Positions 56,074 to 64,000 of a stretch of 64,000 nt of DNA are shown here, one piece after another. Origin of the DNA: Polytrichum commune (lineage: Eukaryota; Streptophyta; Polytrichopsida; Polytrichales; Polytrichaceae); contig OX485804.1 in NCBI GenBank assembly GCA_950295325.1, positions 62,962,533-63,026,532 on the forward strand, written 5' to 3'. How positions within the stretch are numbered: the first letter of the stretch is position 1; the number at the start of each line of letters is the position of its first letter. The notes beneath the pieces are model-generated. The model did not search any database. It was not told the origin of the DNA and saw only the letters and a list, made by a program, of their open reading frames with translations. The position numbers and the translations under genes are program-made.

Positions 56074-56095
56074 GTTGTCTCGGATCCGAGACAAC
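56074..56095. promoter_or_regulatory. Palindromic site, perfect
   Basis: TTGTCTCGGATCCGAGACAA at 56075-56094, with one further symmetric base on each side. A half-site, CTTGTCTCGGA, lies just upstream at 56060. Confidence 0.9.
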
Positions 56096-56793
56096 TAAAT
56101 CGGGGTTCATCCATGGCCATATTTCATCCCAAGCCCTGACTTGGAGCTTGAAGTCCAGAGTGCTCCCGGAGCTGCTTAAAAAGAAATAATAATATGTGTG
56201 TGTTTTTGATCTGTCAGCACAGGAGAAACGTAATCTGCACTGCAGAGTTGAAGGGGATGGAGCTTAGGGTTTGGTGTCTCTATGTGGGGTCAAATTGCAA
56301 CTTCACATTGTGTTTTGAATTGGAAAAAAACATTGCATGTTTTGTGAAAACTTGCAATTAGCGTGCACAAGTTGTTGATAAGTTCACTGCATTGTCGGGG
56401 TATTGTCTTCCTCTCCACTTGTATGCTCAACTCAAATGCCTTGAATCAGTTTCTTAAATTCACCATTAAAATGAAGTTTGGTGGTCAAATGAAATTGTTG
56501 GAGATTAATCTCAAACTTAGAGAGAGATATAATTGTCATCTTGGTGCTTAAACGCATGGCTTGCTTGAGATTAGATTATGGTAAATGTTTTACCCCCAAA
56601 CATTCAAGGTACCAAATCAAGCAAAAAATGAGGTTATTCTAAATCAGATATAGGTCAATTCTAAATCAGATTATGAAAAATCATTTCCTGAAGAGTTGAT
56701 TCTTTTGGCTTAGGTCATTTGACATGTCAAAGATCACTCTCCAGCTTCAGCAGAAAATGATACCAGAGTGTTGAAAGATAATTGTCAAGTAGC

Positions 56794-58180
56794 AGGGCTT
56801 CATGTACATCAGAGAAACCCGTCAGTTTTCCTCTAGGATTGTGCATTAAATGGGTTGTCTCGGATCCGAGACAAGGGTGGATGGGTACTATTTCATTTTT
56901 TTGTTTTTTGAAATTGCTCTTGTCCTCATTGTTTGGTTGTAGTTTTTTTTTTCAAAAATGCTTTATTTCTCAATTCGTTAAGGGACTCACTCCAATTTTG
57001 TGCGTTAAATTTGTTGTCTCGGATCCGAAACAAGGGTGGACAGATACTATATCATTTTATTTTTTTTGAAAATGCTCTTGTCCTCATTGCTTGGTTGTAG
57101 TTTTTTTTTTCGAAAATGCTTTATTTCTCAATTCGTTAAGGGACTCACTCCAATTTTGTGCGTTAAATTTGTTGTCTCGGATCCGAAACAAGGGTGGACG
57201 GGTACTATTTGTTTTGTTTATTTTGAAAATGCGTTTGTTCTCATAGCCTTGGGTTCTAAGCGGGCAGGGCTTCATGTACATCAGAGAAACCCGTCAGTTT
57301 TCCTCTAGGATTGTGCATTAAATGGGTTGTCTCGGATCCGAGACAAGGGTGGACGGCTACTATTTCATTTTTTTTTTTGAAAATGCTCTTGCCCTCATTG
57401 CTTGGTTGTAGTTTTTTTTTTCGAAAATGCTTTATTTCTCAATTCATTAAGGGACTCACTCCAATTTTGTGCGTTAAATTTGTTGTCTCGGATCCGAAAC
57501 AAGGGTGGACGGGTACTATATCATTTATTTATTTTTGAAAATGCTCTTCTACTCATTGCTTGGTTGTAGTTTTTTTTTCAAAAATGCTTTATTTCTCAAT
57601 TCGTTAAGGGACTCACTCCAATTTTGTGCGTTAAATTTGTTGTCTCGGATCCGAAACAAGGGTGGACGGGTACTATTTCATTTTCTTTTTTTGAAAATGC
57701 TCTTGTACTCATTGCTTGGTTGTAGTTTTTTTTTTCAAAAAAGCTTTATTTCTCAATTCGTTAAGGGACTCACTCCAATTTTGTGCGTTAAATTTGTTGT
57801 CTCGGATCCGAAACAAGGGTGGACGGGTACTATATCATTTATTTATTTTTGAAAATGCTCTTCTACTCATTGCTTGGTTGTAGTTTTTTTTCAAAAATGC
57901 TTTATTTCTCAATTCGTTAAGGGACTCACTCCAATTTTGTGCGTTAAATTTGTTGTCTCGGATCCGAAACAAGGGTGGACGGGTACTATTTCATTTTCTT
58001 TTTTTGAAAATGCTCTTGTACTCATTGCTTGGTTGTAGTTTTTTTTTTCAAAAAAGCTTTATTTCTCAATTCGTTAAGGGACTCACTCCAATTTTGTGCG
58101 TTAAATTTGTTGTCTCGGATCCGAAACAAGGGTGGACGGGTACTATTTCATTTTCTTTTTTTGAAAATGCTCTTATTTCT
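56794..58180 (+). repeat. 157-bp tandem array, nine units each with the palindrome
   Basis: The palindromes start at 56855, 57014, 57172, 57327, 57483, 57640, 57797, 57953 and 58110, with spacings of 155-159 bp. Each is followed by GGGTGGACGGGTACTAT or a close variant, a T-rich stretch, GAAAATGCTCTTGT, and GGGACTCACTCCAATTTTG. Units 1 and 4 carry the perfect palindrome and a different leader (GGGCTTCATGTACATCAGAG), so a three-unit block was also duplicated. The others have one change (GAAACAA). The array ends about 25 bp before the ParB-methylase ATG, so it may be its promoter region. The open frames across it are repeat artefacts. Confidence 0.92.
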
Positions 58181-58204
58181 CAATTCTCTTATCCATATGC
58201 GCAG

Positions 58205-61200
58205 ATGACTCACGAATTTGCAGAGGGTGAAAGCGAGAGCCCAAAGGTCAACATGGAGGTTGAAGATGGTGGTTTAGCAGAGATTGAGGAGAAATTACGG
58301 AAAGCCGTGAGAGGCAATTCACATGATGCAATTCAAAGTGCACTTGAATCTCCAAACTGTGAACTTGACGTGCCCTTGTGCAGGATGATTCCTATGAAGG
58401 ATGTTAGAGAGCCCTTGAAGACTGACATTCAGAAGTTGAAGGCAGAGTTCTCTCGTGGGTATAGGCGGGCATCAGCCTGCTTCTATCTATCCTTAAGGAG
58501 TTTCAGAATGGAAGAAGCAACCGTCACGGAGACTCATCGGGCTTCATGGTCGGATTTGTGGCGCAAGGAGGATTTGGAGTTTGAAGCTCGATTGGCAAAA
58601 AATCCAGCATTAGGAAAGTATTATAATCGGTTTTTCTACGTATGGGACGGGAATCACCGTCATATTGCATGGATGGATGTCATTAGTGCCCTCCATAAAG
58701 ATGATGCATTTTTTCATGTTCCCGTACGTTCTGTTTTCATCAACGTATCTTCAGAAAATTGTAACATGTTATTGCATGCGATGACAGATTGGAACAAGTA
58801 AGTTTTTCAAAATATGTTATTTGAATTTCGAATTTCTTGTTATTTATTATTTAAATACTCATGTTAGTAAATGCATCGTGTATCATTTGTATTCTTAGTT
58901 GAGGTGTATGCAATCCAGGAAAAACCAGGTTGATCACGTCGCCCAACACTTCACGTACAATGTCAAGCGTGTCCAGCAATTGGGATTGCTAGACTTTGAT
59001 CAACTTAAAGGACTTGTCAGTGATGAAGACCTTCAAGCTAGTATTCTTGAGTGGAATCGTCACGGTGGGAAGAGACGGAAGTGGTATCATCTTACTCACA
59101 ATGCATTCATCAATTGTTTATACGAGGTAAATTACTTGTCTACTTTCAATTTGTCACCTACAAGTTTAAATGAGAACTTGTCTGAATTTGTTATCTTTGT
59201 TTGTAGCGAGAAATCTCCGCAGCACAAGAAGAGGCAATCAGGTGGTACAAAGATAGTCTTGTCACCGATACAAGCGAAGATAAAATTGGAAGTCCGTTTG
59301 AACTACAGGCCGCCGCAACTAAGGCTGTTGAGGCAAAGAAGACCTCCCTTTCCACAGACCTATCTCGGTACCTCACAATTGCCAATCCAGCAAATGGAGA
59401 GGGTTTCATAAGAGAGGTATGTGCTCCACCATCTATCATAGATTTTTTTGTTTTTTGTAATTTTATTCAACTTGGTTTGCATGGTCTCGGATCCGAGAGA
59501 AATTAGATGGGACGTTTATAATAAATATTTATGAAATAATAATCTTTTTACTGCCCTTTACATGGTTATTGTGTACTTTATTTTAGAAGAAGTTCTATGT
59601 GGCTGAGGTAAGTGATTAGTTAAATTAAGAGGCCTTCACTGGTTTTGTGATGTTATTTTGTGTGGTTGGCTTGATTACGGGTTTAAGAGGGTTAAACCTA
59701 AACAATTAATGTCGTAAATTTTGTATATATGTCATTAAATGTTTTCTATATTATGTCTTTTTTTGTAGTGCAAATTTTTACTAATCTAATTGTACTTTTG
59801 AAAGTAGATTATTCGTCACTTTGATATCTTTCAAGTGAAGCCTGAGATGACTTTAGAGAAACTACAACTTATTGCAACAACAAAGGTTTCTTCGAAGCAC
59901 AAAGAGAGATGGTTAAGGTGGTGGAATATGAGTAAGGAGAGTCGTAAAGAATACAACTTTCCTCCCTCACCCGCTTCTGATTCAGTTCTTCGGATTTAGA
60001 TAGATCAAGCTGCCTTCTGGGCTGGGGTATGTTATTTTGAACCGTATATTTATATTTTTTATGAAGTTTAAGTTATATCTAAAATTTGAGAATTAGATGG
60101 ATTGAATTGAATTTGTTTTGCTGAATAATTGTACATTGTTGCAGTTAGAGGAAGAGGCAGTAAATCGATTTGAGAAAATTATGGAGGAAGATGCTATCAT
60201 ATTGAAGACCGAGGACTTGCCCAACCCAGTGGACGATATTGGAACTTGGATTGAGTCCCATTCTATTACTTTATGGGGGAAGGCTTTCAAAGAATTTTTT
60301 TCAAATGATGGCACTTATACGAAGAAGGAGTTATTTCTTGTCCAAGCTGGTACTGAGAATGCTATGAAGAGAGCTATCTTGAGATATTTCTGGAGGGAGT
60401 TGGTGATTAAGGGGGCCATTGATAGGAAGAACATTCCTCAACGTTTTAACAAGTGGGTGGATGTTTCTAGTAGTGAATGTATTTTTTCATAATATCAGAA
60501 AAAATATTTTGGAAGACCTCATCTTCTTCAATGTCATTGGTATCTTGAGTTAAAGGAAAATGAAAGATGTCCTGGAGAGGAGAGAGCCTTGAAGGCTAGT
60601 TGTGACAATATAATGCAACAATTAGAGGCTGAGAATTTGGTGCATATTGAAGAAGATGCATCGGAGGTGGGTGATGACAACTCTATATCTGACAAACAAA
60701 GGAAGAAATTGGCTGACAAGAAAGCAAAGGTTGAAACTCGTTTGAAAGAGAAAGAAGAAAAGAAGAAAGGCAAGGAAGAGGAAATAAAGTTGAAGAAGGA
60801 GGTTACGGCACGGAACAAAGAGTTGGCGAAGCTTGTGTTAAAGGAACGGCCAGAGAAACTTCTTTCTTATGTGGATATTTCTCCTTCAGGCAGGAGCATA
60901 CCCGCTACTATTACTCATTTGGTTTCTCAGGTGCCTCTTTCCGTTGCCCCTTTTCCTTCACAAACGGTGTATACTATCCCATGCTCGCAGTTGGATGATG
61001 TAGAGAGTGGGATAGAAATCATCAATCATAGTCCTTCAGGTATTTTGGACTTGTTTGATGATGTTACTGAGAGTGATGAGCCAAAGATTTGGAGGCGTAT
61101 GAAGGCATGAATTAAAGATCATCAAGGTAAAAAAATTCGAAGCTATGCAGGTTGTGAAGCTGACAATGTAGTTGATCTTATTATCTTTGATGTTCCAGAG

Positions 61201-62470
61201 GATTTACCTGTTCCTGGACTTGGTATTGCTGGTGAAATTCCACCTTGGAACCGTCATCCAAAGACTAAACCAGAAGGTATAGATGGAAAAGTGGAATCCA
61301 TATGGATCAAGAGGCATTTTGAGTTTGTCATGCAGTTTCTTCAAGATGATGGTGCCCTCATTGTATTTTATCCTGATTCAAAGTTTATATCCAATGAGCT
61401 TTTATCTTGGGCGGATTGGGCAAATTTTCAAGAGGAATCCAAGTGGTTTGCAATTAACGGACTTCCTTTTACTGTCCCGGATCATCCATCCCGTACGCAC
61501 AAGTGTTTCATGGTGAAATGCTTTGTTAGAAAGGAAAATCCGGATGAAGAGGTTCCAATGTCCAATTTTGTATTTTGTGACCGTCATGAACTTCTTGCAC
61601 AGGGCATCAAGTTGTCATCAGATGGACATCTCACAAACCTCATTGATGTTGATTCTCTAACTGTTCAGTCGGATAATAGAATGCCATTTAGAGGTGCACG
61701 GGAGAAGTCTTCTAATTTAGTCATGGCTCTTATTGATCTCTGCACGGTTGAAGATGACATTGTCATGGACCTCACAGCCTCCACAGGTATTATTTTTTCC
61801 CTATACTTTTCTTTTGATATGTTTTGTCATTAATTTATACCAAGTACTAAATGGTATTGTTTATTTCATGTGCTTCTGTTCGGGCATCAAAGAGTCTTCA
61901 TCGTCATATTATTGCATTTGAATATGACAGTATCTTATACAAAGAGGTATTGGTTCCTCTTCTTCCCCAAGCTGAAGAAGTTCAGTCAGTCAAAGTTACA
62001 AGGTCTTCTCCAAAGAAGAAACGCCCTTTGGAGAATGCAGATAAACCAGAGAAGAAGATTGTTGCCAAGCGAGCTTGTAAGTAAGTCTACACTATCTATC
62101 TTCAAATTTTTAAACATTTCCTCAATTTTTCTTACCAACATTTTTAAATGGTTGATTTTTACTTGTTTATAGATGGCGCAAGGAAGCGTTGAAATCCTCT
62201 ATGATGAAGTATGATGGAAGCATTCTCTCACACTATATCAGTAAGATTAGAAGCCCTATTAGACCTCTTCAGCTTCCTTTTCATGCTGAGATTGTTGCAG
62301 AAGCGTATGCAGCTACTTCATCACCAGACCCTTCTCCAGAAAAACATAGTAGTTGCCGTCCTGTAGAAAAATATTTCCATATTTCTGCAGAAGTTGATGG
62401 ATCATCTAGTGACAATGATAGCGAGGAAGGATGGATTGAGGCTTCTAATGATGTTGAAATGTCTTCGTGA
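58205..62470 (+). pseudogene. ParB-like domain fused to DNA-methyltransferase-like domain, damaged
   Basis: Exons 58205-58797, 58904-59126, 59207-59416, 59587-59607 (21-nt microexon), 59808-60026, 60145-61786, 61870-62080 and 62173-62470; phases agree and the model is about 1,138 residues. The N-terminal ParB-like domain has CRMIPMKDVREPLKTDIQKL and FFYVWDGNHRHIAW, then VPVRSVFINV. The middle is helical with a charged coiled coil (KKLADKKAKVETRLKEKEEK). The C-terminal domain follows beta-class methyltransferase order: NVVDLIIFDVPEDL where (D/N/S)PP(Y/W) is expected, HFEFVMQFLQDDGALIVFY, then KSSNLVMALIDLCTVEDDIV with MDLTASTG (motif I like) and SKSLHRHIIAFEYDS. ParB-methylase fusions are known in bacteria and phages. 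Damage: TAG 59997, TAA 60490 and TGA 61108 in frame, and the exon 7 acceptor reads TTTCAT (61868-61869) instead of AG. The loss of DPPY suggests a non-catalytic, DNA-binding role even before decay. Confidence 0.65.
59482..59501. promoter_or_regulatory. Palindromic site, variant, inside an intron
   Basis: TGGTCTCGGATCCGAGAGAA: a 14-bp perfect core TCTCGGATCCGAGA with altered outer bases. It lies in the intron before the 21-nt exon and is the rightmost site found. Confidence 0.7.
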
Positions 62471-63135
62471 TCATTGAAGCACTTCACATAAAAATACGTG
62501 TATTTCTTTCTAATATATGATCTATTTTTATTTTTATGAACCTTGGATTTTAAGAACTTTAAAGGCTTTGAAGCTCTACATAACATTGTCCTCGACATCG
62601 ACGACCAATTGCTTTGCTCCGATGTTCAAACGGAAGCTAGACATATGTATGATGAATTGTGATGATCGTTTGAGACGTTTTAGCAAAACGTCAACAAACT
62701 GACATTTAATGTCAAGCATAAAAAATTCATGCATTCGCGACAAACGACTATGCATGACATATTCAAACAATAAAATACAAACCCTGATTTTTGTTAAAAA
62801 ATATTGCGCACTTAACCATGATGCGTACTTAAATGGATGCGTACTTTATTAACCACTTTAATGTCTAGATGATGACTATTTAAATTGGGCCATTTGAAAA
62901 AAATTCAACCATGTTGATATGCATGTTGGGAGATTCTAATGTACCAAAGGTGTTTTTTTTGTTTACAAGGTCTTTCCAAAAAAATTCATTTGTGTGAACT
63001 GCAAAAATCCCTCCGCGGGAATAGGACCTTGATTAATTTTTGTTAAATAATATGCAGATTTTATAGAATGAAACCATAAATTCTCCACGGTCATAGGGTC
63101 TATATCATACATTTCATTGAAAAATTTGAAGAATA
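62471..63135. other. AT-rich right arm of the element
   Basis: 3' flank of the ParB-methylase gene; no gene seen. Contains a subterminal CTCCACGGTCATAGGGTC block similar to the left arm near 50090 (inverted) and to 41720. Confidence 0.45.
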
Positions 63136-63193
63136 AAAATTCAAATTTTCTGCTCATGGCTCACTGCTCACCGCTCACCGCTCACAAGATAGC
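63136..63193 (-). repeat. Right terminal inverted repeat
   Basis: Read inward on the minus strand it begins GCTATCTTGTGAGC and matches the left end for 29 bases. It then has a 14-bp extra block (GTGAGCCATGAGCA), and matches again through GAAAATTTGAATTTTT. The extra block is an additional decayed copy of the GGTGAGC-type repeat. Confidence 0.85.
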
Positions 63194-63198
63194 ATTCC

Positions 63199-63212
63199 TG
63201 TTTGCAAGTCCA
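63199..63212 (+). repeat. Outer 14-bp direct repeat, right
   Basis: TGTTTGCAAGTCCA, identical to 49886-49899, five bases outside the right inverted repeat and preceded by CATTC as on the left. Confidence 0.65.
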
Positions 63213-64000
63213 ACCGGTGACATGCTCACATCCTTCGGTTTTCCTTTATCAATTTGGGGTATATCCTATAGATTGCTCTAAAACGATCGGTAATTTTCAT
63301 GCAGTCTTGAAATTCTACGGGTTAATTCTGAAACTCAACCGGTTCATTTGTAATTAACTGTCTGGCTCTTCATCAAATTGTGAGAGCGACGGGGAGGAAT
63401 GCAAGAATGTGAAGCTTTGTGTCGGGGAGCAATTGTCGACTGCTTACCCTGAGAGAATTTGATGTTTTCTTTCCCACAACATTAAGCGTAATTGCAAGTC
63501 GACCTTTGGATTCGCAACTTTGACGAAACGAAAGAATTTCTCTTCTCAAGCACAATAAAGAAAAGATGGGATTGATTTTACAAGGCAAGAAAAGACAAAT
63601 ATGCAGTGGAGATTAGCAACGGCGCATTGATTTGGTAAAGCTTTTGAAGCTTCAAATTCATCCACAAAGCGGAGGAGCTAAGTCTTTGGCGCCGAAACGA
63701 AGAGGAAGCTTGGAAGCCGGAAGGTTATCCCATAACTCTTGGGAAGACCAAGCGGTGCAGTGATAAAAACCTTTGGACGAAGAGGCTTGCCAAGTACACT
63801 TGTCTATTGAAGTCCAACCCGAGAGCTCATCTTCCTGGAATTGAATCACAAAACATACAAGCTGCAAAATATAGGTATTAATCTTTTGCATATCCTAATA
63901 CTTTGCAACATTTATACACTACCATGGGCATCCAACATTCCACAATTATCACATAAATTCAGTGTTGTAATTAAAAGAAATTGTGAAAGTTGTATAAATT
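63213..64000. other. Right flank, no supported gene
   Basis: Short minus-strand open frames at 63373-63588 and 63658-63891 carry no recognisable domain. Confidence 0.35.

Larger units (their letters stand above)
55126..56793. other. Mostly non-coding; telomere-like run and one palindrome
   Basis: AT-rich with short open frames of no recognised family. It holds a CCCTAAA run at 55839-55865 and a palindromic site at 56074-56095. Confidence 0.4.
49905..63193 (+). mobile_element. 13.3-kb TIR-bounded element carrying a ParB-methylase gene
   Basis: Bounded by inverted repeats (49905-49950 and 63136-63193) and flanked by 14-bp direct repeats. The contents in order are: AT-rich left arm, a degraded LINE-like segment, a gene fragment near 54.7-55.1 kb, a short telomere-like run, a 157-bp tandem array with palindromes, the ParB-methylase gene, and an AT-rich right arm. 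A palindrome found only inside this interval unites its parts. No known transposase is visible inside, so either the ParB-methylase protein is part of the mobility machinery or the element is non-autonomous. The boundaries rest on my reading of the repeats. Confidence 0.6.

Noticed and set aside
56782-57852. Open frames of 60-115 codons repeating FFRKCFISQFVKGLTPILCVK
   Set aside because: They are translations of the 157-bp tandem array; each unit repeats the same phrase and there is no start, domain or codon signal of its own.
56794-58180. CRISPR-like regular repeats
   Set aside because: Units are ~157 bp with T-rich conserved interiors and no variable spacers, in a eukaryotic sequence; this is a tandem array.
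1030-61110. All in-frame stops could derive from CAG, CGA or CAA by C-to-T change
   Set aside because: Every stop codon can arise this way, so the pattern carries no information about methylation-driven decay.

Overview
This is a eukaryotic, repeat-dominated window, most likely from a streptophyte (a land plant or a close algal relative). The evidence is genes split by GT-AG introns, short interstitial runs of the plant telomere unit CCCTAAA, a Mutator-like transposase with a SWIM zinc finger, a PIF/Harbinger transposase paired with a Myb/SANT-like partner, and an exon of plant-like ribosomal protein eL21. I cannot name the species. I see no rRNA, convincing tRNA, CRISPR array or prokaryotic operon. 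Almost every recognisable gene is transposon-like or transposon-associated, and several copies are broken.

Layout. 1-1.2 kb (minus): the truncated 5' part of a gene with a ParB-like domain (motif VWDGNHR), followed by five 180-bp tandem repeats. 2.5-2.9 kb (minus): two exons of an unknown gene. 3.8-15.0 kb (plus): a two-exon transposase-like gene (copy 1). Its intron holds a 7.0-kb insertion with TGTGGGA/TCCCACA ends, a 5-bp target duplication and an antisense gag-like ORF. 16.5-19.9 kb (plus): a compact second copy of the same transposase family, then 2 kb of nested duplications that include a copied piece of its own C-terminus. 21.9-24.5 kb and 32.8-36.1 kb (both minus): two members of a coiled-coil/RING-like family. 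27.2 kb: an eL21 exon fragment. 30.8-31.6 kb (plus): a decayed 2-oxoglutarate/Fe(II) dioxygenase-like gene. 37.0-40.7 kb (plus): a Mutator-like transposase. 42.7-45.5 kb: a tail-to-tail Myb/SANT and Harbinger nuclease pair. 45.5-49.5 kb: mostly non-coding, with a GGGGCCCC minisatellite.

The most interesting part is 49.9-63.2 kb. It is bracketed by inverted repeats that share 29 identical bases, and outside these by 14-bp direct repeats, so it looks like one 13.3-kb mobile element. Inside is an eight-exon gene (58.2-62.5 kb) whose product joins an N-terminal ParB-like domain to a C-terminal DNA-methyltransferase-like domain. This is the order seen in bacterial and phage ParB-methylase fusions, but the catalytic DPPY-type motif reads DVPE. 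The same interval holds 13 copies of the palindrome TTGTCTCGGATCCGAGACAA or close variants. Nine of them form a roughly 157-bp-period array just upstream of the gene, and I found none elsewhere in the window. My hypothesis is a parS-like set of binding sites for the ParB-like protein. The 1-1.2 kb gene is a second, diverged member of the family.

Integrity. The ParB-methylase copy carries three in-frame stops and a lost splice acceptor, the Mutator gene one stop and one frameshift, the dioxygenase one stop and one frameshift, and the first RING-like gene one frameshift. Three of the frameshifts lie in or beside homopolymer runs, so assembly error is an alternative. All exon joins are read by eye from splice-site and homology logic, without alignment software.
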